64,000 nt of DNA from Phycisphaerae bacterium (GTDB taxonomy: Bacteria > Planctomycetota > Phycisphaerae > Phycisphaerales > UBA1924). Below are positions 9,901-17,832 of this stretch, one piece after another. The stretch spans positions 124,001 through 188,000 of the forward strand of contig JAUIHS010000007.1 of the NCBI GenBank assembly GCA_030432255.1. Direction: 5' to 3'. The notes below the pieces were generated by a model that had not been told where the DNA came from, searched no databases, and saw only the letters and a program-made list of their open reading frames with translations. Position numbers and translations under genes: made by a program. The stretch's first letter is position 1; each line of letters begins with the position of its first letter.

Positions 9901-10351
9901 TCGGGCCGCCGTCGACGGGCACCCGGTACGGACGTGAGGCGCGGTAGACATCGCCCTCGCGGCTGGAGTCGAAGTAGAGGTACCGCCCATCGGGTGAGAA
10001 TCCAGCGAGATCGCACGATCGGTCGGTGTCAGTCACGGCGCGAATGTCACGTCCGTCCGGTCGCATCACGAACAGGTTCCACGCGCCCGTCCGATCGGAC
10101 TCGAATGCGATCAGGCTTCCATCCGCACTCCATGCCGAGCGGCGTTCCGTGGCCGGATGAGATGTCAGCCGGATGGCCTGGCCGCCATTGGCCGAAGCAC
10201 GCCAGAGATCGCCACGCCACGTGAAGATGATGGTGCGCCCGTCCGGACTGATTGAGGGGAATCGCGGCAGGTCGACATTGCCCTGGTCAGCCGCCTGAAC
10301 CGGAATAGTGGCCATAAGAACGAGTGCGATCATCCGCAGTATGCGAGTCAT
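6953..10351 (-). CDS. Tricorn-type S41 serine protease, second copy
   Basis: A 1132-residue tricorn-like protease with signal peptide (hydrophobic residues about 5-19 ending VQAAD). PD40 propeller blades (SISPDGRTIIF, AWSADGSLIAF and similar) fill the N-terminal third. A very acidic stretch lies at about 390-447, followed by further blades and a second acidic patch near 620-640. The C-terminal part has a PDZ-like region and the S41 core: LLVDVRNNGGGS and the nucleophile in CNEKSFSNAE (Ser near 1037). It differs clearly from its neighbour around the active site (SFSNAE versus GSGGDMFP), so the two are probably not recent duplicates. The ATG at 10351 has GGAGAG upstream; a TTG 21 nt further up is less likely. 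The modABC genes precede it on the same strand by 45 bp and may be co-transcribed. Confidence 0.87.
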   Translation of the reverse strand: MTRILRMIALVLMATIPVQAADQGNVDLPRFPSISPDGRTIIFTWRGDLWRASANGGQAIRLTSHPATERRSAWSADGSLIAFESDRTGAWNLFVMRPDGRDIRAVTDTDRSCDLAGFSPDGRYLYFDSSREGDVYRASRPYRVPVDGGPIERAHDAFGEFPQVSPDGGRLLFERGGSSWSRRHYRGPDARNVWVKGNNGFRELTTWAGNDGMARWINDDSILFASDREDDVVNLYVMSAAANGQARRITRFDSDVLSFDVARNTEVAVVSVWDRLYTVDLVSSTPRPLPLVLHGAEDERDNFEMKNVAREVSAAALSPDGEVVAIVSYGDVYVRHVDEDSPTRRVTSTAEREMDVAWSPDGEVLYISGFDGAGTLSIFEARVERTRSDLKEAAEAPEEEPAAAEASDDEEEDTEGEAADGDEEDGDGDDEDQDEGDDEEDEEKEAPAAERWHDALTFTVTPLVTTSADDRRPMPSPDGRSLAFVRSPGNLVILDLATGEERTLVEGWDRWADFAWSPDGHWFAYDYQDANYNSDIFVVPADGSAEPVNISMHPDSDYSPAWSHDGKVLAFLSDRINDESDVWTVYLDASLDALAPRDLEAYYEEQAKAAKKLKPLKRPDEDDEDQDEAERERPELDLADAYLRLRRITSLRGGEGDVRLTPSGEYIVFTAVEDSGLYAAKWDGSDRKRLGSRGNVQGLSLKGDKVLYLRSGEAWLAKVPGGDAERVSIESSIRVDLQAQNRAKFVEAARTVGQAFYDGDMKGLDWKNLSERYLRLAEQSRTSEEFGHVGARLLGELNASHLGIYPPGDPNPNARPNGRLGIDVTPVRRSPSADHAFDLAFRVDGVVEHGPAWGGAMALEAGDLITAIEFESFAATESLESALDDRVNEETVVSVLRRNEDGVWEARDLLLTPISFGRESTLRYDEWQRERARLVSEWSDGRIGYLHIRSMGSSALVEFERDLFAAAHGKEGLLVDVRNNGGGSTADRVLASLMVRPHAYCIPRGGTLEEDAGYPRDRLYIQRYTQPVNMLCNEKSFSNAEIVSHAFKTLERGNLVGQQTYGGVISTGGTSLVDDTYVRLPFRGWYLLDGTDMENNGAMPDIVVPQTPEDETADFDRQLKAATEDLMSRLSE

Positions 10352-10396
10352 GGGTCTCTCCGTCTGAGGCAAGGAATGAGCATCCTACACGCGACA

Positions 10397-11455
10397 TCAC
10401 CGCGGATACACCTCGATGTCCGTTGCCTTGAACGAAGCCCAGACCTCCAGGCCCTGCTCCAGGCCCAGTGAGGCGATCGCGTTTGTCGTGACTTCGACAG
10501 TCAGTCCCGGCGTCGTCGCCAGCAGGATTCGGGCCCGATCCTGGTCGATCGCGATCGAAGCGATTCGCCCGGCCAGGACATTCCGCGCCGAGGTGCGCAA
10601 GGGTTCGGAGGAAAGGATGATCGAACGCGGGTGTATCCGCGCCAGCACCGCCGTTCCCGGCGGCAGATCGACGTCGGCGACCCAGAGCGGCTCGCCGGGA
10701 GTATCCACCTTCCAGCGATCGCCCTGTCGCCCGAGGTGCCCCTTGATCAGATTGACGCCCACCAGCGATGCCGCGTACTCGCTCCGCGGCCGCGCCCGTA
10801 TGGACGCAGGATCGCCCGACTGAACGACCCGGCCTGCCTCCATGATGTACAGTTCGTCGGCGAAGGACAACGCTTCGACCGGGTCGTGTGTCACGATGAG
10901 TCGCGGCGCAGCAACTTCGCGAATCACCTCAGCAATGACCCGACGCGCATCCACACGGGCATCAATGTCCAGCGATGTTGTTGGCTCGTCGAGAATCAGC
11001 AGGTCGCCCCCAGCCGCAAGTGCACGCGCCAAGGACACCCGGCGCGCCTGTCCACCTGACAGCGTCTTCGGAGAGCGCCCCGCGAGGTCGGCGACGTCCA
11101 GGCGCTCCAGCCATCTCCGTGCCGACTCCCGCGCGTCGGACGCAGGCTCGCCACGGCTCCGCCGCCCGTACGCGACGTTTTCAAGGACGCTCAGCCACGG
11201 CAGGAGAAGATTCGACTGGAACTGAACGGCAACGTGACGCTCCTGCGGCGGCGCATGTGTCACCTCCCGACCGTCAAGCACGATGCGTCCCTCGTCGATG
11301 TCAACCAGGCCGGCAAGCGCGCGAACCAGTGTGCTCTTCCCTGCGCCATTGGGGCCGAGCAGCACGGCCGTCTGTCCCCCCGCCACCGACAGTTCGACGT
11401 CCAGTCGTCCTTCGCCCATCGGTGCGCGCAGCCTGGCATGCAACCCGGCGCTCAT
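10397..11455 (-). CDS. modC: Molybdate-type ABC transporter ATPase (ModC) with TOBE domain
   Basis: A 352-residue ABC ATPase that powers import through the ModB permease. Visible motifs are Walker A GPNGAGKST (34-42), signature LSGGQARR, Walker B LLILDEPT, and the switch histidine in IVTHD. A C-terminal TOBE/mop-like domain (about 285-350; LAGRIASIAID, LTVEVTTNAI) is typical of ModC, where it senses oxyanion. The start overlaps the modB stop as ATGA, indicating translational coupling. Tungstate or another oxyanion cannot be excluded from sequence alone. Confidence 0.87.
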   Translation of the reverse strand: MSAGLHARLRAPMGEGRLDVELSVAGGQTAVLLGPNGAGKSTLVRALAGLVDIDEGRIVLDGREVTHAPPQERHVAVQFQSNLLLPWLSVLENVAYGRRSRGEPASDARESARRWLERLDVADLAGRSPKTLSGGQARRVSLARALAAGGDLLILDEPTTSLDIDARVDARRVIAEVIREVAAPRLIVTHDPVEALSFADELYIMEAGRVVQSGDPASIRARPRSEYAASLVGVNLIKGHLGRQGDRWKVDTPGEPLWVADVDLPPGTAVLARIHPRSIILSSEPLRTSARNVLAGRIASIAIDQDRARILLATTPGLTVEVTTNAIASLGLEQGLEVWASFKATDIEVYPR

Positions 11456-12261
11456 GAAACATCTCCGAACAGTCGCCCGCGCAGGCACACCAGGATGAGA
11501 ACGCACGCGCCCATCAGCAGCACGCTCAGCACGTTCGCCGCATCGAGGTCAGTCTGCATGGTCTGCAGAATGGCAAGCGGCATGGTCTGGGTCCGCCCCT
11601 GCAGATTGCCGTTGAATGTCATCGTCGCGCCAAACTCACCAATCGCTCGGGCCCATGCCAGCGCGAGTCCTGCCATGATCGCGCCTCGCGAACCCGGAAG
11701 GGTGACCGTGCGCAGAGTCCGCATGGGGGAGGCGCCGAGTGTTGCCGCGGCGTCTTCCAGCCGACGATCGAGCGACGTCAGGCCGGCCTCCACCGCGAGA
11801 ACGTAGAAGGGGAGCGACACGAATGTCACCGCAATGATCGCCCCGGCGATATTTGACGTGACCTCGATCCCAAGTGTCTCAAGCACGCGTCCGAGCGGCG
11901 CTCTCCGACCCAGCATGCTCAGCAGCGCAATTCCCGAGACGACCGGTGGCATGACCATTGGGATGATCACGACCAGTCGAAGCAGGCCGCGCGTCCGCCG
12001 CGCTCGCCTCGAAATCAGCCACGCCAGCGGAGTTCCGAACAGGACTGACAAAGCCACGGCACCGATGGAGACGAGCAGGGAGAGAATCAACGCATCATGC
12101 AGCACCGAAGACCCGAGTACCCGTCCCAACTCCGCCCAGTTCAACTGCCCGATCAGCCCCAGCAGGGGCAGGGTCAGGAACAGCACGGTACAGAGGGCCG
12201 CCGCGAGGACGACGTATCTGCCTGGCGACCGACTGCGTGAACTCGTGGCGGTCCTCGTCAT
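11452..12261 (-). CDS. modB: Molybdate ABC transporter permease (ModB)
   Basis: A 269-residue inner-membrane permease with about five to six hydrophobic segments. The cytoplasmic EAA-type loop that docks the ATPase is visible as EDAAATLGASPMRTL followed by the VTLP motif. Length matches ModB-family permeases. It overlaps modA upstream and modC downstream by ATGA junctions, so the three are one translationally coupled unit transcribed A-B-C. Confidence 0.88.
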   Translation of the reverse strand: MTRTATSSRSRSPGRYVVLAAALCTVLFLTLPLLGLIGQLNWAELGRVLGSSVLHDALILSLLVSIGAVALSVLFGTPLAWLISRRARRTRGLLRLVVIIPMVMPPVVSGIALLSMLGRRAPLGRVLETLGIEVTSNIAGAIIAVTFVSLPFYVLAVEAGLTSLDRRLEDAAATLGASPMRTLRTVTLPGSRGAIMAGLALAWARAIGEFGATMTFNGNLQGRTQTMPLAILQTMQTDLDAANVLSVLLMGACVLILVCLRGRLFGDVS

Positions 12262-12998
12262 TCGAAACGGAACTGGTGACGCTCCATCACGGAACGGCCC
12301 GCCTCCGACTCCAGGAAGGTATGGAATGCACGCCCCTCTTCAAGACACGGCCCGGAGCGCGGAATCGCAATGTAGTACTGAGGCGCGACGTCGAAGGCAT
12401 CCGGAATCGGAATCGTTCTCACGCGATGGTCCGCGCCCGCCGCGTTCACCTCGTACACGATCCCGCCATCCGCCTGACCTGAGATCACCTTGCCCAGCAC
12501 ACCCAGCGCATCGATCTCCTCCGAGATCAGATTCCCTTGTGCTGCTTCCAGCAGGCCGGCGCGGCGGAGCACCTCCCGCGCATACCGACCCAGTGGCACC
12601 TCTTCCGCGCCGAGCACGACACGCACCCCCGGTCGCGCCAGATCGTCAAGTGACGTCACGGCATAGCTCTCGCGCGGCACGATCAGCACAAGTGGACTTG
12701 AGAATGCGGTGAAATGCTCGGCCAGGAGTTGCGCTTTCGACAGTCGCTCCACCTGCACTTCGTCTGCAAGGATGAACAGCGAAGGCTGTGCCCCGGCGAT
12801 CGCCCGCGTGACGATCGTCTGAGATCCGGCGAATTCGAGCACCACATCCCCGTGCCCGGCCGCCTCGTACGCCGCTGCAACTTCCTGCAGCGCATCGGTG
12901 AGCGATGCGGCTGCAGCAACATGCAGCGCGCCGTCGTCGCGGCGTTGACATCCACACACAAGGATGCTCAGCAACAGGAGAATCCGGCAGGGCCACAT
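12258..12998 (-). CDS. modA: Molybdate-binding lipoprotein (ModA)
   Basis: A 246-residue periplasmic binding protein. The N-terminus is a lipoprotein signal ending in LVCGC, so it would be membrane-tethered. The mature start, LHVAAAASLTDALQEV, is the characteristic ModA opening; oxyanion contacts are expected at the serines here and in FAGSQTI. Later motifs (LGAEEVPLGRYAREVL, DGGIVYEVNA) also match the family. It is the first gene of modA-modB-modC. Molybdate is the likeliest ligand, tungstate the main alternative. No molybdenum-cofactor genes are in the window. Confidence 0.87.
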   Translation of the reverse strand: MWPCRILLLLSILVCGCQRRDDGALHVAAAASLTDALQEVAAAYEAAGHGDVVLEFAGSQTIVTRAIAGAQPSLFILADEVQVERLSKAQLLAEHFTAFSSPLVLIVPRESYAVTSLDDLARPGVRVVLGAEEVPLGRYAREVLRRAGLLEAAQGNLISEEIDALGVLGKVISGQADGGIVYEVNAAGADHRVRTIPIPDAFDVAPQYYIAIPRSGPCLEEGRAFHTFLESEAGRSVMERHQFRFE

Positions 12999-13030
12999 GG
13001 CGGCAATCTACCAGATCACTTCGGACTCAT

Positions 13031-15271
13031 TCAGTTGGCACTCAGAATGTCGGGCACCGTGAGCTTGATGGTCTGTGACGAACCCTGGTCCGCAAAGCGG
13101 AACCCGACTTCAATCTCTCCGAGCACGGAGGTCCCCTGCGGCACCGTGAAGCGTCCGAGGCGGATGTAGTACGCGCCGTCAGCCACGGGCGCATTGAGTT
13201 GCGCCGTCGCTGACTCGCCCGTCACGAACCAGAGTGTCTCAAGCGTCGTGCCCCAGTCCGCGGTGTCCGGCTCAAAGAGGAACGAGGGCTGGAACGCGCC
13301 GATCGACAGCCATGAATCAAACGCGAGGCACGGGAATGCACTCACCTGTGCCTGCGTCGCTGCGACATTGAAGCCGAGCGGATGCTGCCAGAAGGAGCCG
13401 CCAAAGATCGAAATCCCGTCGTTGTTCCCCAGTGTCGGACCGGAAACGGCGCTCAGGATGCTGTGCGGGCCATCGGTGCGAACATACAGGTCAGCAGTCG
13501 TCAGGCCAGCGAGATCAGATGTTCCGTCACCATCATCATCACACGTGTTGTTGATGGCGACCCAGACCGCGGTGACGCGATCATCATCATCACCCTCTTC
13601 TTCCTCTTCCTCGCCATCCCCCTCTTCATCGTTGGCGGGATCTTCATCCTGGTCATCATCCCCGTCATCGGCACTTCCATCATCGTCGCCGTCGTCCCCG
13701 TCCATGTCGCCGCCGTCACCCTCATCAGAACCGTCGTCCCCGTCATCCATGCCGTCCCCGTCGTCATCCCCGTCGCCGCCTTCCACGGCGTCATCGTCAT
13801 CATCGCCGCCCCCACCGGTGCCTTCCATTTCAGTGCTCGGGCCGACACCGAACAGGTCCTCGCTCCAGCAGTCCTCGCAGAATGCGATCGGGATCACCAG
13901 GGGGATCTGTTCGCCGTCGACCTCAACCGTCACGGAGATCTCACCGCTGGCATCGGTGAGCGTGCTCGGTGCGGTGAACCGACCGACGTGCACGTAATGT
14001 GCCGCGTCACCGAAGAGGCCCTCGCTCTGCTGCGAGAGCTCCGTCTCGATCGTGAACCAGCCTGCCTGCACAAGCGTGCCCCAGTCCGCAGGGTCTGGCG
14101 CGACGGGTGTCGGGACGAACGCGATTCCCGCCTCACCAATTGCGAGGTACGAATCGAATGCGAGGCACGGCTCCGTCCGGATCGCGGTCGCCGCCGGTGC
14201 CATGTTTGTTCCCGCAGCGTGCTGGAAGAATGCCCCGCCGGCGACCGTGAGGCCGTCGTTGGCCGTTCCACCCAGTTGAGCTGAGACCAGCCGGAAAGGC
14301 GACTGTGCGCGGATGTACAGGTCATTGGTGCGCCAACTCGCAAGTTCTTCGGCGCAGTTGCTGTTGTCCACCGGAATCCAGCGTGCCGAGGCACCGATCG
14401 TGCCCACCTGCTCACCCGTCGACCCTGTCAGGTTCCCGCCACCGCCGGTGGTCGTAGTCAGACCATCATCAGTCCCGTCCCCGCCCGTCGATCCCGTCGA
14501 GCCGGTCCCGCCGAAGTTGAAGTTGTTCGTGCCGAAGAACTCGTTCAGCCGGTCCGTGACCTCCTGGGGCAGGCCATTGCCGCTTGACGAACTGGCGTTC
14601 GAATTCGTGCCCAGCGTGTCCCGGATCTGCTGGTTGATCAGGTTGTTCGTCGCCTGCGATCGTGCCCCCGTCTGCGCGACTCCCGTCAGGTTCGTCATCG
14701 TCGGTGCCGTGACCGTGGAAACCGCCGGGACGCGATTCAGAGAACCGCCTCGGGTGATCGTCGTTGATGTCGATGGAATCGGTCGAGCCGGAAGCGAACG
14801 ACGACGATCGTTCTGCGTGCGACGCGCCAGGGCCTCCGCACGACGCTCCGCCGCTTCCTCCTGCTGACGGCGGATGGCGTCGCGGCGTTTTTGTTGCGCC
14901 TCCAGTCGCGCCTCGAGATCCTTTTCGGTCGGTCGGGCATTCGTGGTTGTTGTCTTGGGATTTCGCGGGCGTGGCTGTCGTGGCCCGTCAACCGTCAGTT
15001 CCGGGGGTGCCGCCCGCACGTCCGCATTCGGCGCCAGTTGCCTGACGGGTGCCCTACGATCGCCGCGATCGACCGCGTCCGCACGGTAGTCCATGATCGC
15101 GTTTCGCCGGGCGGTCGTAGCTCGCGTGCCGGGACGCGACGATGAGACGATGCGTGAGCGGTTGCGGTCGACCTCAGGTTGGTCCTTCTCGCCTCCGTCC
15201 CCGCCGAGGAACGGCGCAGCGGCTGCGGTCACAACCAGCGCGAGTGCGAACAGAATCCAGCCACGATTCAT
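13031..15271 (-). CDS. Secreted surface protein with two repeated modules joined by a long acidic linker
   Basis: I do not recognise the family of this 746-residue protein. An N-terminal hydrophobic segment (about residues 4-20) suggests export. Residues to about 200 are basic and Gln/Arg-rich (KDLEARLEAQQKRRDAIRRQ, probably coiled). Two homologous modules of about 175 residues follow, each opening with a W-x-x-V/I-x-N-x-C pattern and sharing DLYxR, a FFQH/FWQHP block, CLAFDSxLxIG, and a Y-x-x-GRFT block. Between them is an Asp/Glu/Gly-rich stretch of roughly 100 residues, likely flexible and calcium-binding. The ATG at 15271 is preferred because GAGG and the signal peptide fit it; a GTG at 15289 is possible. 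It diverges from pdhA across a 360-bp gap. Confidence 0.8.
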   Translation of the reverse strand: MNRGWILFALALVVTAAAAPFLGGDGGEKDQPEVDRNRSRIVSSSRPGTRATTARRNAIMDYRADAVDRGDRRAPVRQLAPNADVRAAPPELTVDGPRQPRPRNPKTTTTNARPTEKDLEARLEAQQKRRDAIRRQQEEAAERRAEALARRTQNDRRRSLPARPIPSTSTTITRGGSLNRVPAVSTVTAPTMTNLTGVAQTGARSQATNNLINQQIRDTLGTNSNASSSSGNGLPQEVTDRLNEFFGTNNFNFGGTGSTGSTGGDGTDDGLTTTTGGGGNLTGSTGEQVGTIGASARWIPVDNSNCAEELASWRTNDLYIRAQSPFRLVSAQLGGTANDGLTVAGGAFFQHAAGTNMAPAATAIRTEPCLAFDSYLAIGEAGIAFVPTPVAPDPADWGTLVQAGWFTIETELSQQSEGLFGDAAHYVHVGRFTAPSTLTDASGEISVTVEVDGEQIPLVIPIAFCEDCWSEDLFGVGPSTEMEGTGGGGDDDDDAVEGGDGDDDGDGMDDGDDGSDEGDGGDMDGDDGDDDGSADDGDDDQDEDPANDEEGDGEEEEEEGDDDDRVTAVWVAINNTCDDDGDGTSDLAGLTTADLYVRTDGPHSILSAVSGPTLGNNDGISIFGGSFWQHPLGFNVAATQAQVSAFPCLAFDSWLSIGAFQPSFLFEPDTADWGTTLETLWFVTGESATAQLNAPVADGAYYIRLGRFTVPQGTSVLGEIEVGFRFADQGSSQTIKLTVPDILSAN

Positions 15272-15476
15272 GGGTATTGATGACCTCACGTGTGAGCGGG
15301 CCCCGAATGGGTGTCCCGACGCTCAGTTCTACCTGCATCGACCCGCGCGGGTCCGCGGCATTGGCGACTTCAGCCAAATTCCTTTGAGGGCGCGAGCCGA
15401 TCTGATTGCATTGTAGGAGGATGCCGGCTCCGGGGGGGGCGGCCGCACCGCCAACCCGAACACTGCTCAGCCTTCG

Positions 15477-15505
15477 TTGCGACGGCCCGATCAGCCTCCT
15501 ACACT
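15477..15505 (+). promoter_or_regulatory. Candidate sigma70-like promoter of the pdhABC operon
   Basis: TTGCGA (15477-15482) and TACACT (15500-15505) are separated by exactly 17 nt, a standard housekeeping geometry. Transcription would start near 15512 and run through the palindrome at 15543-15558 before pdhA at 15632. Confidence 0.45.
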
Positions 15506-15542
15506 AGTGGCGGGCGGTCCGTGCGCGTGTGATTCAGGCCGC

Positions 15543-15558
15543 GGTAAAACGTTTTTCC
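15543..15558. promoter_or_regulatory. Candidate LacI/GalR-type operator upstream of pdhA
   Basis: GGTAAAACGTTTTTCC is a 16-bp inverted repeat with a perfect AAAACGTTTT core centred on CG and a single mismatched pair near the ends. It lies about 31-47 nt downstream of the predicted start site and 74 nt before the pdhA ATG, a position suited to blocking elongation. It shares the TAAA-x-CG-x-TTT design with the palindrome at 1170-1183 upstream of the amylase. Confidence 0.5.
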
Positions 15559-15631
15559 GGATCTCCCTCGACTCCTCCCTCCACCCCGCCCGCATGTCCG
15601 AAAAACCCACCTCCAACACTCTGGAGCCCGC

Positions 15632-16723
15632 ATGTCGATGACAACCACCGATCCAGGCGTCAACCGCCCGTCGGCCGCACTCGCAGATGACATCCTCCTC
15701 GGATGGCTCCGCAAGATGCTGCTCATCCGGGAGTTCGAAATCCGGACCATGGCCGCTTACCAGCAGGCCAAGATCGGCGGGTTCTGCCACATCTACAACG
15801 GACAGGAAGCCGTCGTGACCGGCACCTTCGCTGCCATCAACGACGACGACCCCATCATCACCGCCTACCGCGACCACGGTCACGCCCTGGCACGCGGTAT
15901 GGATCCGCGCCATTGCATGGCCGAGATGTATGGCCGCGTTTCCGGCTGTGCCAAGGGCAAGGGCGGGTCGATGCACATGTTCGACAAGCCCAACTGGCTC
16001 TTCGGCGGGCACGGCATCGTCGGTGCACAGACCCCAGTCGGCGCCGGACTCGCTTTCGGGGCCAAGTACACGCACGAGGTGCTCAAACGCGGCCCCAAGA
16101 AGGTCTGCCTCTGCTTCCTCGGTGATGGTGCCATCAACCAGGGCGCCTTCCACGAGGCCATGAATCTCGCCGGTCTCTTCTCGATCCCGGTCATCTACAT
16201 CATCGAGAACAACGGCTACTCCATGGGCACCGCGATCCATCGCGGCACGACCATGCACGACAAGCTCTACAAGAAGGCTGAAGCCAACGCCATCGAGCCC
16301 ATCGAGATCGACGGCATGGATGTCCTGAACGTCTACGACAAGTTCAAGCCCTACGCCGACATGCTCCGCGAGGAGCAGCGGCCCGGCTTCGTCGATCTCA
16401 AGACCTACCGCTACCAGGGTCACTCCATGTCCGACCCGCAGAAGTACCGCACCAAGGAAGAGGTCGGCGAGTACCAGGATCGTGATCCCATCAACAGCCT
16501 CGCACACCATGTCCTCTCCCAGCGCGAGTGCCTGACCGAGGACGAGTTCAAGGCCCTCCAGAAGGAGGTCAAGGCGCAGGTCAAGGAGGCTGTTGCTTTC
16601 GCAGAGGCCGACCCCGCTCCAGATCCCGAGGCCGAACTCTACTCCGACGTCTACGCCAATCCTCAGCCGAACCTCAGCCCCATCCGGGACTACGTGGAAG
16701 GCGCGAAGAACCCGCTCCTCTGA
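15632..16723 (+). CDS. pdhA: Pyruvate dehydrogenase E1 component, alpha subunit
   Basis: A 363-residue E1-alpha, which with PdhB decarboxylates pyruvate using thiamine diphosphate and passes the acetyl group to lipoyl-E2. The ThDP motif runs from GDGAINQGAFHEA to IENNGY (about residues 163-195), and the YRYQGHSMSDPQKYR segment carries the regulated-loop histidine and serine region known from E1-alpha proteins. GGAG stands 5-6 nt before the ATG. pdhB follows after 30 nt and pdhC after that, an E1alpha-E1beta-E2 operon. The partner subunit E3 (dihydrolipoamide dehydrogenase) is not in the window. A branched-chain 2-oxoacid specificity is the main alternative. Confidence 0.92.
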   Translation: MSMTTTDPGVNRPSAALADDILLGWLRKMLLIREFEIRTMAAYQQAKIGGFCHIYNGQEAVVTGTFAAINDDDPIITAYRDHGHALARGMDPRHCMAEMYGRVSGCAKGKGGSMHMFDKPNWLFGGHGIVGAQTPVGAGLAFGAKYTHEVLKRGPKKVCLCFLGDGAINQGAFHEAMNLAGLFSIPVIYIIENNGYSMGTAIHRGTTMHDKLYKKAEANAIEPIEIDGMDVLNVYDKFKPYADMLREEQRPGFVDLKTYRYQGHSMSDPQKYRTKEEVGEYQDRDPINSLAHHVLSQRECLTEDEFKALQKEVKAQVKEAVAFAEADPAPDPEAELYSDVYANPQPNLSPIRDYVEGAKNPLL

Positions 16724-16753
16724 TCACACCGTCACCGCGACGCAGGAAATGCC

Positions 16754-17794
16754 ATGCCCGCCACGATCGAAACACCAAAGCCCGACTTCACGCACACGCC
16801 GTCACGCGACGGCGATCGCGTCATCCAGTTCCGTGAGGCACTCCGTGAAGCGCTCAGCGAAGAGATGCGAAAGGACCCTCGTATCTTCCTCATGGGTGAA
16901 GAGGTCGCGCAGTACAACGGCGCTTACAAGGTCAGCCAGGGTATGCTCGATGAATTCGGCCCGGAGCGAATCATCGATACGCCCATTTCTGAGAATGGCT
17001 TCGCCGGACTCGGTATCGGCGCCGCCATGTACGGACTCCGACCCGTCATCGAGTTCATGAGCTGGTCCTTCTCGCTCGTCGCCGCGGACCAGATCCTCAA
17101 CAACGCCCCCAAGATGCTCTACATGTCCGGCGGACAATGGGGCTGCCCCATCGTCTTCCGAGGCAACGACGGCGCCGGCGGACAGCTCGGGTCAACGCAC
17201 TCCTGGTGCATCGAGGCCCTGTACTCGAATGTTCCCGGGCTGAAGATGGCCATTCCGTCCTGTCCCTACGACGCCAAGGGTCTCCTCAAGACCTCGCTGC
17301 TTGACGACGACCCCGTATTCTTCCTTGAGTCCGAGCGCATGCTCGGCGACAAGGCGCATGTCCCCGAGGAGGAGTACTACATCCCCTTCGGTAAAGCCGC
17401 GCTTCGCCGCGAGGGCAGCGACTGCACCGTTGTGAGCTTTGGTCGGCCGGTTCATTTCTGCCTCGACGCGGCTGAGGAGTTGGCGAAGGAAGGCATGAAC
17501 TGCGACGTGCTCGACATGCGTACGGTCCGTCCGCTGGACCTCGATGCGATCATTGAGAGCATTCGGAAGACCAACCGCATCGTTGTCGTCGACCAGTCCT
17601 GGCCCTTCGCTTCCGTTGCTTCGGAAGTCATCACCCAGGTCTGCGAGCACGGCTTCGACTGGCTTGATGCGCCTCCCGTGCGCGTCAACTCGGACGACGT
17701 TCCGACGCCCTACGCCAAGGAACTCGAGGCCGCTTACCTGCCCAACGCCCACAAGATCGCGCAGGCCGTGCGAACCGCCTGCGGTCGTGCCTGA
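16754..17794 (+). CDS. pdhB: Pyruvate dehydrogenase E1 component, beta subunit
   Basis: A 346-residue E1-beta, the second half of the heterotetrameric E1. Family landmarks are FLMGEEVAQYNGAYKVSQG (ThDP-contacting glutamate), RIIDTPISENGFAGLGIGAA, and the C-terminal transketolase fold RTVRPLDLDAI with the VVVDQSWPFASV strand. AGGAAA precedes the ATG. It lies 30 nt after pdhA and 38 nt before pdhC, both on the same strand. Length and motifs match complete family members. Confidence 0.92.
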   Translation: MPATIETPKPDFTHTPSRDGDRVIQFREALREALSEEMRKDPRIFLMGEEVAQYNGAYKVSQGMLDEFGPERIIDTPISENGFAGLGIGAAMYGLRPVIEFMSWSFSLVAADQILNNAPKMLYMSGGQWGCPIVFRGNDGAGGQLGSTHSWCIEALYSNVPGLKMAIPSCPYDAKGLLKTSLLDDDPVFFLESERMLGDKAHVPEEEYYIPFGKAALRREGSDCTVVSFGRPVHFCLDAAEELAKEGMNCDVLDMRTVRPLDLDAIIESIRKTNRIVVVDQSWPFASVASEVITQVCEHGFDWLDAPPVRVNSDDVPTPYAKELEAAYLPNAHKIAQAVRTACGRA

Positions 17795-17832
17795 TCCGTC
17801 CCTGATCGCTTCCACCCGGAGAACCGAGCGTC

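Larger units (their letters stand above)
15272..15631. other. 360-bp divergent intergenic region with no supported gene
   Basis: This gap separates the surface-protein gene (minus) from pdhA (plus). It holds the candidate pdhA promoter (15477-15505) and the LacI-type palindrome (15543-15558), annotated separately, plus a run of eight G at 15432-15439. A 28-codon ORF from ATG 15421 follows AGGAGG with no spacing and is not convincing. On the minus strand TACAAT (15417-15412) resembles a -10 box but lacks a credible -35. Confidence 0.6.

Noticed and set aside
13382..14284. A plus-strand ORF rich in Ile/Val/Phe that looks like a membrane protein
   Set aside because: The hydrophobic run is the reverse complement of the GAC/GAT/GAA tract encoding the acidic linker of the surface protein. 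The same artefact appears at 8693-9133 opposite the tricorn linker.
15421..15507. 28-codon ORF preceded by AGGAGG in front of pdhA
   Set aside because: No gap between the AGGAGG and the ATG, the frame runs through the G8 tract, and the predicted pdhA promoter lies inside it.
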